Origin: Paucimonas lemoignei
GTDB lineage: Bacteria > Pseudomonadota > Gammaproteobacteria > Burkholderiales > Burkholderiaceae_D
NCBI RefSeq assembly: GCF_004342585.1
Contig: NZ_SLZQ01000015.1
Coordinates: 23,885-87,884 of the forward strand
Length of the DNA stretch: 64,000 bases
Direction: 5' to 3'
The notes beneath the pieces were generated by a model. The model saw only the letters and a list, made by a program, of their open reading frames with translations. It was not told the DNA's origin and did no database searches. How positions within the stretch are numbered: position 1 is the stretch's first letter; each line of letters opens with the position of its first letter. The translations under genes were made by a program, and so were the position numbers. Shown here piece by piece: positions 54,783-63,964 of this stretch.

Positions 54783-56204
54783 ATGAACAACACAGAACAA
54801 TCCCAACGCATGCTGCTGTGGCTGGTAGCCATTGCCTTTTTCATGCAAACCCTCGACGGCACCATCGTCAATACCGCGCTGCCAGCCATGGCGGTCAGCC
54901 TCAATGAAAGTCCCTTGCGCATGCAATCGGTCGTCATTGCGTATTCGCTGACGATGGCCATGCTGATTCCCGCGTCGGGCTGGATCGCCGACCGTTTTGG
55001 CACCCGCCATGTATTTCTCGGCGCGCTGCTGGTGTTCAGCTTCGGTTCGCTGTTGTGCGCTTATTCGCCGACGCTGTCGATGCTGACCGCCTCGCGGGCG
55101 ATACAAGGGGCGGGCGGCGCCATGCTGCTGCCGGTCGGCCGGCTGGCGGTATTGCGCGCCTTCCCGCGCGAGAAGTTCATGCCGGCGATGACCCTGGTCG
55201 CCATCCCCGGCTTGATCGGCCCGCTGCTGGGCCCGACCCTGGGCGGCTGGATGGTGGAGTACGCTTCCTGGCACTGGATTTTTTTGATCAACATCCCCAT
55301 CGGTTTGCTGGGCTGCACTGCGGCGCTCATCCTGATGCCGGATTTCCGCGGCGAGACGATCGAGCGCTTCGACCTTGCCGGCTATCTCCTGCTTGCCGCC
55401 AGCATGGTCATGATTTCGCTGGCGCTGGACGGGCTGGGAAGCATGGGCTTTCGCCATGCCGTCGTGCTGATGATGGTCATTGTCGGGCTGATCTGCATCG
55501 CTGCTTACTGGCTGCGCGCCGCCCATCATCCGGCACCGCTGTTTTCGCTGGACTTGTTCAAGGTGGGGTCGTTCACTGTCGGCAGTCTGGGCAATTTGTT
55601 TGCCCGCATCGGCAATGGCAGCATGCCCTTCATGATTCCCTTGCTATTGCAAGTCAACCTGGGTTATTCCGCTTTCCATGCCGGGCTGATGATGATCCCT
55701 GTGGCGATCGGCGGCATGGCGGTCAAGCGCTTCGCCACTCCCCTGGTGCGCCGCGTCGGCTATCGGCGCATGTTGATCGTCAATACCCTGCTGGTCGGCG
55801 CATGCATCGGCAGCTTCGCCCTGTTTTCCGAGACGGTGCCGATCTGGTTGCGCATGCTGCAGCTGGGAATATTCGGCGCCATCAATTCGCTGCAATTTTC
55901 AGCAATGAATGCCGTCACGCTCAAGGACTTGCCGCCAGCGCTGACCAGCAGCGGCAACAGCCTGCATTCCATGGTGCAGATGCTGTCGATGAGCCTGGGC
56001 GTGGCGGCGGCCGGCGGCTTGCTGGCGACCTTTACCGATTTGCTGGCAACGGCGCCCGCTAACTCGACGCCGCTGGCATTTCAGGCGACCTTTGCCTGCA
56101 TGGGATTCATCACTGCCTGTTCCGCCTGGATTTTCTGGCAGCTGCCGCCGCAAGACGATGGCACGGGACGTGCCGAAGGCGGCGGCGACGCCGAGCTCGC
56201 CTGA
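54783..56204 (+). CDS. mdtD: MFS transporter, DHA2 family, MdtD-like
   Basis: A 473-residue transporter with about 13-14 membrane helices. It aligns well by eye with E. coli MdtD: FFMQTLDGTIVNTALPAMA, motif A region WIADRFGTRHVF, RAIQGAGGAMLLPVGRLAV, LLGPTLGGWMVEYASWHWIFLINIP and SAMNAVTLKDLP. MdtD is a putative drug or metabolite exporter (iron-citrate export has been proposed in E. coli). There are no mdtABC genes beside it, so it is a stand-alone copy. Confidence 0.88.
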   Translation: MNNTEQSQRMLLWLVAIAFFMQTLDGTIVNTALPAMAVSLNESPLRMQSVVIAYSLTMAMLIPASGWIADRFGTRHVFLGALLVFSFGSLLCAYSPTLSMLTASRAIQGAGGAMLLPVGRLAVLRAFPREKFMPAMTLVAIPGLIGPLLGPTLGGWMVEYASWHWIFLINIPIGLLGCTAALILMPDFRGETIERFDLAGYLLLAASMVMISLALDGLGSMGFRHAVVLMMVIVGLICIAAYWLRAAHHPAPLFSLDLFKVGSFTVGSLGNLFARIGNGSMPFMIPLLLQVNLGYSAFHAGLMMIPVAIGGMAVKRFATPLVRRVGYRRMLIVNTLLVGACIGSFALFSETVPIWLRMLQLGIFGAINSLQFSAMNAVTLKDLPPALTSSGNSLHSMVQMLSMSLGVAAAGGLLATFTDLLATAPANSTPLAFQATFACMGFITACSAWIFWQLPPQDDGTGRAEGGGDAELA

Positions 56205-56211
56205 CTGATTG

Positions 56212-56727
56212 TCAATGCACGTCGCGCGGCAGCGTAGTGGCGCCAGGAAGCGGGCGCCGCTCATGCTCCAGGCGTTCTTCCATCTGCCCCATGTAAGCGG
56301 CCATGGTGTTGTTGGAGTCCTGCAGGGCATTGCGCAAGGCTTCATCCATCCGGTCCATTTTCGCCAGCAGCGCGCTATGCATCTCCGCATCGCGTGCCGT
56401 GCGTGCATTTAATTCCAATTCAATAAAGCGGCGCAGTTCGGTAAAGCGCGACGCTTCCGCCTGATCGGCCAATGCGCGATGCGCTTGCAGTTCGCGGGCA
56501 TGGCGGCGCGTTTCCAGCAGGACGGAAGTTTGCAGGGTGACCAGATAAGCCAGGAAGATGGCGCTCACCGCAACCAGCAAGCCGAGCATGACCAAACCGA
56601 TTGGCGCGGTCACGGAAGTGAATCCGAGCGATAGTGTGGTCGGCTGGTTAAAGGCTGGCCAATTCAATGCCGCAAATACGCCGATTGCAGCCAGGACAAG
56701 CAATAGCAAGACGGTGCTGACTCTCAT
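56212..56727 (-). CDS. LapA-like two-helix membrane protein with coiled-coil tail
   Basis: A 171-residue protein. Two membrane helices (VLLLLVLAAIGVFAALNW and GLVMLGLLVAVSAIFLAYLV) with NxPxxF-type wording between them match the LapA/DUF1049 group, which assists lipopolysaccharide assembly or its control. The C-terminal ~100 residues form a charged coiled coil (DQAEASRFTELRRFIELELNAR), longer than in standard LapA (~100 residues in total). AGGAG precedes the ATG at 56727. No lapB gene is adjacent. Confidence 0.7.
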   Translation of the reverse strand: MRVSTVLLLLVLAAIGVFAALNWPAFNQPTTLSLGFTSVTAPIGLVMLGLLVAVSAIFLAYLVTLQTSVLLETRRHARELQAHRALADQAEASRFTELRRFIELELNARTARDAEMHSALLAKMDRMDEALRNALQDSNNTMAAYMGQMEERLEHERRPLPGATTLPRDVH

Positions 56728-56958
56728 GGCAATCTCCTGAAATGACAATGCATGCATTGCATGTTCTGCCCAAAAAATAGGCAAACGTTGCTATTAAAGA
56801 CTGTAATCCGGGAGGGGCGTTCAGCTAATTCTTCGAGATATGCATCCGCTTTATTTCTGATATAAGCGGCTTTCGGAAAATTTCTTCCGCACAGAAACTA
56901 TTTCCAACGAGCAGGGATCACAAAGGCTTTCCGAAGAACATTATTGAGCCCGTTATCC

Positions 56959-58137
56959 ATGCACGTTATTGCTCTTGAACGATCCCAGTCTTACCCATTA
57001 CAACAATTCAAGTCGCTGGCATTGCCAGGCATTTTCATCTTGTTCGGCTTGATCATGGGCTCGTGGACCGGCCGCATCCCCGCCATCCGCGAAGCATTGC
57101 ATATGCCGCATTCCGCGCTCTCCATGGTGCTCTTGTGCGGTGGCTTTGGCGCTGTGCTGTCCTACCCGGTGTCATCCTGGATGATGTCGAGATTGGGCGG
57201 TCACAAGACCGTTCTGATTTCCGGCCTGGCGTTGCTGGTCGCATTGCTTGGCATTGGCTTTGCGCCCCGCGTCGGCTTGTTGATGGGCGCGGTGTTCCTG
57301 ATGGGGATTCCCGCCGGTTGCCTGAATGTGGGCATGAATGCCGTCGCGACCAGGGTGGAAAAGCGCACCGGCAAGTCGATCATGGCCAAGTTGCATGCCG
57401 GTTGCTGTGCCGGCGGCCTGGGCGGCGCCATGCTGGGCGGGCTGATGGCCACGATGCATGTCGCGCCGGTGCGCCAGTTCATCCTGATGGCGATGCCATT
57501 GGCCATGCTGTTTTGCCTGGCTTGTTATCTGCTCAAGGATGAGAGCAAGGATCAGCGAGAATCCGCTGAGGACGAAGCTGGCAGCAACAAGATGTTTGCC
57601 CTGCCGCGCGGCCCGCTGGGCTTGCTGGGCGCGCTGGTCTTTCTCGGCGCGATGTCTGAAGGCAGCATCGCTGACTGGAGTGGCGTGTTCTTGAAGGATC
57701 ACTTCGGCGTGGGAGATGGCATGGCGCCGATGGGCTTTGCCGCCTTCTCCGTCATGATGCTGCTGGCGCGCCTGACCGGCGACCGCCTCAAGAACCGGTA
57801 CGGCGCCCGCCGCCTGGTCAGCGGAGGCGCGACCCTGGCTGCTGTCGGCATGCTGTTTGCCGTCTCGGTATCGGGCCCGTATCTGGCGCTCGCAGGCTTT
57901 GCCGCTGCCGGCTTCGGCCTGGCGCTGCTGTTCCCGTTCGTGTTCAGCGCGGCAGGCACGCAAGGCCCGGTGGCGCTCGCCGGTGTCGCCACCATGGCCT
58001 ATAGCGGCAGCCTGATGGGGCCGCCGGTGATCGGTGGCCTGGCCCACAGTTTCGGCATGCAGGCGGCGATCGGCTTTATCGGTGCCCTGGCCTCGCTGAT
58101 CGCCGTGATCGCTGCGCGCGCCAAGTTGCTGAAGTAA
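56959..58137 (+). CDS. MFS transporter, YbjJ-like
   Basis: A 392-residue transporter with twelve predicted helices. The opening (GLIMGSWTGRIPAIREALHMP) and MGIPAGCLNVGMNAVATRVEKRTGKSIMAKLHAG resemble YbjJ/fucose-permease-like MFS proteins. The substrate is unknown. I took the ATG at 56959; a TTG five codons upstream is in frame and neither has a strong Shine-Dalgarno. A good terminator follows. Confidence 0.85.
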   Translation: MHVIALERSQSYPLQQFKSLALPGIFILFGLIMGSWTGRIPAIREALHMPHSALSMVLLCGGFGAVLSYPVSSWMMSRLGGHKTVLISGLALLVALLGIGFAPRVGLLMGAVFLMGIPAGCLNVGMNAVATRVEKRTGKSIMAKLHAGCCAGGLGGAMLGGLMATMHVAPVRQFILMAMPLAMLFCLACYLLKDESKDQRESAEDEAGSNKMFALPRGPLGLLGALVFLGAMSEGSIADWSGVFLKDHFGVGDGMAPMGFAAFSVMMLLARLTGDRLKNRYGARRLVSGGATLAAVGMLFAVSVSGPYLALAGFAAAGFGLALLFPFVFSAAGTQGPVALAGVATMAYSGSLMGPPVIGGLAHSFGMQAAIGFIGALASLIAVIAARAKLLK

Positions 58138-58182
58138 TCCAGCCCTGGATTCCGTCGCGCCTGGCGGACCAGTACCATGGAC

Positions 58183-58210
58183 AAATGCCGGCCTTGTGCC
58201 GGCATTTTTT
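58183..58210 (+). terminator. Rho-independent terminator after the YbjJ-like gene
   Basis: AAATGCCGGC, loop CTTGT, GCCGGCATTT, with three more T (six in all). Confidence 0.9.
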
Positions 58211-58267
58211 ATTGCGCGCCAAGCGTCTGCAATTGATTATGTCTGCAATGGAGCGCGTGCCGGCCCG

Positions 58268-58600
58268 TCACTTCGCCGGACGCGGCGTGCCATCGGGAGA
58301 CTGGGTCACCGCCCGACCATAATTGATCGGATTGGCTTCATCCTGGTCATCCGGACGCCCGGCATTGGGGTCGCCGAACGAGGTGCCTTCCATGACATGC
58401 GCGCTTTCATCGATGCCGCCGTCATGATCGAGCGCCTTGGCTTGCCGGTGGGCCTTGGCCTGATGTTGTGTCTCGCAAAAAGTTTGGTAGAAGGCCAGGT
58501 CTGTCTGCGACAAGTTATGCGTGCCGCCTTCTTGTTCTACTTGCTGCTGCAAGCGGCGGCATTGTTCGGGCTGGGAAGTCTGCGACGATGGAGTAGTCAT
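58268..58600 (-). CDS. Small hydrophilic hypothetical protein
   Basis: A 110-residue protein rich in Gln, Asp, Glu and His (MTTPSSQTSQPEQC...; QTFCETQHQAKAHRQAK; GDPNAGRPDDQDEANPI). It has no hydrophobic core pattern and is probably disordered. AGGA precedes the ATG. It lies downstream of the AsmA gene on the same strand. Not recognised. Confidence 0.55.
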   Translation of the reverse strand: MTTPSSQTSQPEQCRRLQQQVEQEGGTHNLSQTDLAFYQTFCETQHQAKAHRQAKALDHDGGIDESAHVMEGTSFGDPNAGRPDDQDEANPINYGRAVTQSPDGTPRPAK

Positions 58601-58766
58601 GAGTCATTCCTGATAATTGCCAGCAAGATTTGGCGGTGTCTCATTTCAATGAGGCCTCACCTTGTCGTGCTTAACATTGAAAAACTTGATATCCGTTTGG
58701 ACAAGGTCTTGCCGGGTTTGTTTAACGAAATGACGCCCGGCCTTTAAGTCGAACCTGCAAGGGGTG

Positions 58767-60785
58767 TTAGCGGGACGCGGCCTGTTTGCCATTTGCCGCT
58801 TTGCCCGGCGGCGGCGCTTGCGGTTTTTTCTGCGCTTCGGCCAGGAGGCTGGCGCAGGGGCTTTCCTTATCGGGACCAGGATTGATCAAGGCCAGCAGTG
58901 CCGCCAATGGCGACGCCACCGTGCCCAGCACCGTCGCCGCACCGGCTTTCAATGCCACCACGCCCTTGTCGATGCCGACATCGGGCTTTTTGAAAGTGCC
59001 GCGCACATACAGCGGCGAACGCAGGGAAATCAGGCGCACGCCCTTGCTATCGGGACGGATCGTCAATCCCATCTCTTCGCTGGCGAGGTTGATCTTGCCA
59101 TCCACGCCGATGATCGCGTCTTCCGTATCGACGACGAAGGTGCGTGTCTGCACCACGCCATCTTTCACGGCGAAGTCGCTCGCCAGGCAATTCAACTGCA
59201 CTTGGCGGTCGCCGAATAATTGCGTCACGACGATGCTGCCGATATTCAATCCCATCGCTTCCAGAATGAATTTGCTGACCGTGCCCTGGGTGATGAATGC
59301 CTTGAATTCGCCATTGGCGGCGCCGGCCAATTCAGCCAGGGAATTGCCTGCGCTGGTTAATTCGGCATTGGCATGGATTTGACCTAGGCTGGCGCGCATC
59401 GATTCAACCTGGGGAAACAGCTTGCTGAGCTTTAAGCCACGCGCTTCGACTTTCATGCGCGCCCTGGCCGGTTCGTGCTTGCCCTCGATCGTCAGCTCCG
59501 TGACGAACTTGCCACCGGCCACGCCAAAGTTCAGCGGCGCCAGTGAAAGCGTGCCGTTGTCCAAACGCACCCGCGTCGATAAATCATCGATGGGAATATC
59601 CTCGCCCCGCACGATCTTCTTGCCGGTGAACCGGACATCGGCATCGATTTTGTCCCAGCGCTCGGTGCGAAATGGCGCCACCGGCAGCACCTTGTCGGGC
59701 GGTTGCTTGGTCTTGTCGCCGCGGGCTTTTTTTTCCTCCGCGCTATCGGTTCCCACCAGGGCGCCGAGGTCTCCCAGGTTCAGATATTTCGACACCACTT
59801 CGCCGCGCAATTGCGCACGCGGCTCCTTGCGGATGTATTCCAGGGTGCCGCCGATATCGCTGTCGCCAACCTTGCCGGTGAAGTTTTCATAGCGCAGATG
59901 AAAATCGTCGGACGCCAGCGAGCCGACTACGCGGCCCGAAGTCGAGAAGTGCGGCGTATCCGGCAGCACGATGCCGGAAAAGGGAAACAGTTGCGACATG
60001 CTGGCGCCACGTATGGTCAGCTTGACGTCGAGCGCGCTGATGCTTCGAGGGTTGGTCAGCGTGCCGCGCGCGGTCAGTTCCGATTTGCCAACTTTGAGGT
60101 CAGCTTCCACCGGATACTTGTTGCCTGACTCTTGCAGCGAGAGCAGCGCGCCAGCCTTGCCATTGCCGGAGACTTTATCCTTGTCGAGCGTGCCGCTGAT
60201 TTTCCATACCACGCTGCCATCGTCGAGCGTATCGATGCGCGTGGTGACGTCGGCCTTGCGTACAGGGTCCACCAGGCGGATCGTGCCCTCGTTCAGATCG
60301 AGGTCACGCAACTCGAACTGCCACTGCGACGGTGCTTTTTCTTCCTTGTCCTTGAAGGTCCAATTGTTCTTGCCGTTCTTCCCGATTTCCAGCACCAGAT
60401 CGGGTTCGGTGAGGATCAGTTTCGACACGCTGACCTTTTTCGCAAACAGCGCCAGCGGGTTCAGGCTGAAATCGACTTGCGGCACGGTCGCCATGGTCTC
60501 GCCGGTGGTTGCCCAATCCGGATTACCCAGCACGAGGTCGTGCGCGCGCAAGTGCGGCCACGGCACCAGGCGCCGCCAGCCGACTTCGGTTTGCGCCGGC
60601 TTTTGCCAACTGAGAGATAAATCGCCATTGATGGCAAACGAGCGCCCGGTGGCATCGCTGACGCGTTGCGCAATCCAGGGCTTGGCGAAATTCCAGTCAA
60701 TGACACTGAGCAGCAAAGGAATAACCACCAGCACTGCAGCAATCGCCACCGCGCCGATTACCAGGATTTTTTTTCTTTGCGCCAT
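58767..60785 (-). CDS. AsmA family protein
   Basis: A 672-residue protein with one N-terminal signal anchor (ILVIGAVAIAAVLVVIPLLL) and a long periplasmic beta-rich chain. The AsmA N-terminal wording is clear: VSDATGRSFAINGDLSLSW and AHDLVLGNPDWA. So is the C-terminal repeat: VKDGVVQTRTFVVDTEDAIIGVDGKINLASEEM, SLRSPLYVRGTFKKPDVGID. AsmA-like proteins bridge the periplasm and help deliver phospholipid to the outer membrane. A small hydrophilic protein gene lies 27 bp upstream on the same strand and another downstream. Confidence 0.92.
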   Translation of the reverse strand: MAQRKKILVIGAVAIAAVLVVIPLLLSVIDWNFAKPWIAQRVSDATGRSFAINGDLSLSWQKPAQTEVGWRRLVPWPHLRAHDLVLGNPDWATTGETMATVPQVDFSLNPLALFAKKVSVSKLILTEPDLVLEIGKNGKNNWTFKDKEEKAPSQWQFELRDLDLNEGTIRLVDPVRKADVTTRIDTLDDGSVVWKISGTLDKDKVSGNGKAGALLSLQESGNKYPVEADLKVGKSELTARGTLTNPRSISALDVKLTIRGASMSQLFPFSGIVLPDTPHFSTSGRVVGSLASDDFHLRYENFTGKVGDSDIGGTLEYIRKEPRAQLRGEVVSKYLNLGDLGALVGTDSAEEKKARGDKTKQPPDKVLPVAPFRTERWDKIDADVRFTGKKIVRGEDIPIDDLSTRVRLDNGTLSLAPLNFGVAGGKFVTELTIEGKHEPARARMKVEARGLKLSKLFPQVESMRASLGQIHANAELTSAGNSLAELAGAANGEFKAFITQGTVSKFILEAMGLNIGSIVVTQLFGDRQVQLNCLASDFAVKDGVVQTRTFVVDTEDAIIGVDGKINLASEEMGLTIRPDSKGVRLISLRSPLYVRGTFKKPDVGIDKGVVALKAGAATVLGTVASPLAALLALINPGPDKESPCASLLAEAQKKPQAPPPGKAANGKQAASR

Positions 60786-60812
60786 AGGGGTCAGTGTGAT
60801 TGACGTAAAGGT

Positions 60813-61013
60813 TTATTCCTTGGACTGGCGTGGTTGCGCAGGGCCTAAATGATCCGGATTCAAGCCTTTATGATCGGGGTTTACTTGCTCGACAGGCGGA
60901 TTGTCGAGAGCGGATTTTTCGTCTGCACTGATTTCCTCTTGTCCTTGATGCTGCGCGGCTTTGTCAGCCTGCGGATTACGCGCGGGATCGCTATGCTGTT
61001 TAGTGTTCGTCAT
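60813..61013 (-). CDS. Very small hydrophilic protein with NPDH repeats
   Basis: A 66-residue charged protein ending VNPDHKGLNPDHLGPAQPRQSKE, with NPDH occurring twice. No Cys, no membrane segment, probably disordered. GGGGAA lies before the ATG. The stop is 27 bp before the AsmA gene start, so the two are likely co-transcribed. The family is not recognised. Confidence 0.5.
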   Translation of the reverse strand: MTNTKQHSDPARNPQADKAAQHQGQEEISADEKSALDNPPVEQVNPDHKGLNPDHLGPAQPRQSKE

Positions 61014-61202
61014 GTGTTCCCCATCTTCATGTCGACGTGGCTATCAATTCTATAGAGCACCGAAACCGGAGAAAGTTTGCAGGTTTTGCAAGCAAATTGC
61101 GATCGACGATAAGAATCAAAGTCGTGTATCAAGTTGGAAAATCATTGGTCAGCAATCGAAGCTCGCCACGCCGCCATTTTTTTATTTCATTGGAGAAGCA
61201 GC

Positions 61203-61697
61203 ATGCCTGCCCCTGCCACCGTACAAGGAAGAGCCCTGCGCGGCATCGCTATCTTCGAAGCATTCAAGGGCGTCATGGTGCTCGCCGCCAGCTTCGGCTT
61301 ATTGAGCCTCCTGCATCATGACGTCAGGCATCTTGCGCATGAATTGATCGCCCATTTGGGCATGAATCCGGACGGGCGCTATCCGACGGTGCTGTTGCAT
61401 TACGCCGACCTGCTGGAGCGAGCCGATGTACAGGCGCTGGTGCTGCTGGCCGTCGGCTACGTCGTGCTGCGTCTGATCGAGGCGTATGGGCTATGGCATA
61501 ACCTGGCGTGGGGAGAATGGTGTGGCGCCTTGTCGGGGATGCTGTACATGCCTTTCGAAATTCATCATTTCCTGCACAGGCCATCCGCGATTGGCGCACT
61601 GGTGTTTGTCGCGAATGGATTCGTGGTCGGCTTCCTGGTGCTGCAGCTATATCGTCGGCGCGATACCGCGGATGAGGGCGCTAGCACACGCCGATAA
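61203..61697 (+). CDS. DUF2127 membrane protein
   Basis: A 164-residue membrane protein with about four helices. The opening GRALRGIAIFEAFKGVMVLAA and the later LIEAYGLWHNLAWGEWCGALSG match DUF2127, of unknown function. GGAG sits 7 bp before the ATG at 61203; an upstream in-frame ATG at 61134 adds 23 unlikely residues. Possibly followed by mscS, 140 bp away. Confidence 0.85.
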   Translation: MPAPATVQGRALRGIAIFEAFKGVMVLAASFGLLSLLHHDVRHLAHELIAHLGMNPDGRYPTVLLHYADLLERADVQALVLLAVGYVVLRLIEAYGLWHNLAWGEWCGALSGMLYMPFEIHHFLHRPSAIGALVFVANGFVVGFLVLQLYRRRDTADEGASTRR

Positions 61698-61837
61698 CGA
61701 TTTTGTGCGGCCGCAGAACTACTCAATTTAATCCGGCGCTCCATTCCAGTCTTGCTGATTGAAAATGCGGCTGCCTGGAACTTCAATTTACGTTTCTTGT
61801 CGGTTATATAAGATCTTTCAAGTTGAAAAGGACTGGC

Positions 61838-62989
61838 ATGGAATGGAATGCAACGCTTGCTTGGCTTAGCCAGACGACGCTCTTGGGCATGTCACTTCTC
61901 AACTGGATCATCGCTTCCGGTGTCGCGATCTTCAGCTACATCGTGATGACAACTGCCGTGAGCATCATCGTCAACCGGCTGGATAAGATCAAAGACCGTA
62001 CCGTCACCCACGTTGACGATTTTATCGTTGATGTATTGGGCGGCACCAGCAAGATCGTGCTGGCCATCGCAGCATTCCTCATCGGTTTCGGCGTGATCGA
62101 GCCGCCGCTGCGCTGGGTGGAACAGGCCGACCACCTCTGGTTCCTGGCGCTGAGCCTGCAGATTGGACTCTGGCTTAACCGCGCCATTACGATCACTTCC
62201 CGCCACCGCCTGATGCGTAGCGCGGACATGAGCCATATGCGCGCAAGCGCCACCACGACCTTGCTGGTATGGGCCTTGCGGGTATTGCTGTGGTCCATAG
62301 TTCTGCTGGCGATGCTCTCGAACCTGGGCGTAAATATCACCGCCTTCGTCGCCAGCCTAGGCGTGGGCGGCATCGCCATTGCGCTGGCGGTGCAGAATAT
62401 TCTCGGTGACTTGTTTGCCTCTCTGGCGATCGCCATCGACAAGCCCTTCGAAGTGGATGACTTCATCATCATGGGCGACATCTTGGGCAGCGTCGAAGAG
62501 GTCGGCCTGAAGACGACGCGGGTACGCAGCCTGAGTGGCGAACAAATCATCCTGTCCAATACCGAGCTGCTGAAAAACACGATCCGCAATTACAAGCGCA
62601 TGGATGAACGCCGGGTGGAATTCCGTTTCGGCGTCATGTACGGCACGCCCGCCGATCGGGTTGAAGCCATACCGGCAATGGTCAGAAAGATTATTGAAAG
62701 CCTGGACAAAACCCGTTTCGACCGCGCCCACTTCAAGGAATTCGGCACCAGCTCCCTGACCTATGAAGTGGTGTATTACGTGCTGTCGCCGGATTTCAAC
62801 CTGTATATGGATATCCAGCAGAAGATCAATTTGCAATTGATGCGCGAACTGGAATCCCTTGGCGTGAAATTCGCTCTGCCGACGCAAACGGTGTTACTGA
62901 GCACCACGCCGTCGCAACAACCGGCATCGAATACCGGGCCGATGATTCCGCAGCCCGCTAAAAACACCCATTATTTCAGCGGCACCTGA
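61838..62989 (+). CDS. MscS family mechanosensitive channel
   Basis: A 383-residue channel. Four hydrophobic segments lead to the pore helix and beta-domain: SLGVGGIAIALAVQNILGDLFASLAIAIDKPFEVDDFI, LGSVEEVGLKTTRVRSLSGEQIILSN and TIRNYKRMDERRV. It is longer than MscS of E. coli (286 residues), with one or two extra N-terminal helices, as in the YbdG/YnaI-like group. It releases solutes during osmotic downshock. AAGGA precedes the ATG at 61838. Confidence 0.92.
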   Translation: MEWNATLAWLSQTTLLGMSLLNWIIASGVAIFSYIVMTTAVSIIVNRLDKIKDRTVTHVDDFIVDVLGGTSKIVLAIAAFLIGFGVIEPPLRWVEQADHLWFLALSLQIGLWLNRAITITSRHRLMRSADMSHMRASATTTLLVWALRVLLWSIVLLAMLSNLGVNITAFVASLGVGGIAIALAVQNILGDLFASLAIAIDKPFEVDDFIIMGDILGSVEEVGLKTTRVRSLSGEQIILSNTELLKNTIRNYKRMDERRVEFRFGVMYGTPADRVEAIPAMVRKIIESLDKTRFDRAHFKEFGTSSLTYEVVYYVLSPDFNLYMDIQQKINLQLMRELESLGVKFALPTQTVLLSTTPSQQPASNTGPMIPQPAKNTHYFSGT

Positions 62990-63009
62990 GAGGCGGCCGC
63001 GCAGCATTT

Positions 63010-63786
63010 TCAGCCAGCGTGATAACGAAGCATTTGCCAGGTCACCCCCAGCCGCACGTCGGTTTTCAGCGCAACCAACTGTCGTGACAGGTCTAGTTGC
63101 GCACGTTCCTTGCGCAGCCGCTCTCCGAGCGGATTCATGAGAATGCCGGCGCCAGCCAGCACCTGCTCCAGGCTGCCATAGCTTTGCAAGAGTTTGGCCG
63201 CTGTCTTGAGGCCGACCTTGGAGACGCCAGGAATGTTGTCCGAGGCGTCACCCGCGAGGGCAAGCAAGTCGGGCAAGCGTTCCGGCGGCACGCCGAACTT
63301 TTTCTCGACCCAGGCGCGGTCATGCCACTCCTGTTTGAAGTGATCCCAGATCAGGGCGCCATGCGTGATCAGGCTGTGCAAATCTTTATCGGTTGATGCA
63401 ATGACCGCCTCGCCGCGGTTTTCACCGAGCCAGCGCAGCACGGCGGTGGCAATGACATCCTTGGCGGCGACATCGGGCACCGAAACGGGCTTCAAGCCGA
63501 AGGATGCCAATTGTTCGTAGAACTTCGGCAGGCGCTCGCTTAGCTCGGAAGGGAGCGGCGCGTGGTTTTCCCGGTAATGGGAATGGATTTCATGGCGCCA
63601 GGTCGAGCCGCCGAAATCGAAGACGCACAGCGCGTGGGTTGGCGCTTGCGTGGTCAGCAGGCGCCGGAACGAAGGCAAGGCATGACGCAGCGCGGCTTCC
63701 GCCTTTGCCTGAGGGGCGGTTTCATCGCTGGCTTCGTAGATGCGACGGACGATGTGTAGGGCGTCGATGGCGAGGAGTTTGGGCAT
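63010..63786 (-). CDS. xni: FEN-like 5'-3' nuclease, Xni/ExoIX type
   Basis: A 258-residue protein with the 5'-nuclease fold found in the N-terminus of DNA polymerase I. Acidic metal-site residues appear in LAIDALH, CVFDFGG, ASTDKDLHSL and GDASDNIPGV, and the helix-hairpin-helix is VGLKTAAKLLQSYGSLEQVL. It lacks the polymerase domain and is the size of E. coli Xni (251 residues), a flap endonuclease. The ATG at 63786 (MPKLLAID) is chosen over an upstream TTG because it starts the first strand; its Shine-Dalgarno is poor. Confidence 0.88.
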   Translation of the reverse strand: MPKLLAIDALHIVRRIYEASDETAPQAKAEAALRHALPSFRRLLTTQAPTHALCVFDFGGSTWRHEIHSHYRENHAPLPSELSERLPKFYEQLASFGLKPVSVPDVAAKDVIATAVLRWLGENRGEAVIASTDKDLHSLITHGALIWDHFKQEWHDRAWVEKKFGVPPERLPDLLALAGDASDNIPGVSKVGLKTAAKLLQSYGSLEQVLAGAGILMNPLGERLRKERAQLDLSRQLVALKTDVRLGVTWQMLRYHAG

Positions 63787-63964
63787 GAGTGAGATGGTGT
63801 CGGTTAGATTGGTAATGCGAAATGTAACCGATGGTGGCATCTGAGCGATTGCCAATAATGTAATTTTGAACGTTGCTCGAAGAATTTTACTTGGCGCTAC
63901 TTATGTGTAGTAGTTCTGACTTGATCTGACAGAAAGACCTTGCCAAAGGGTGGGGTTACCCGGT

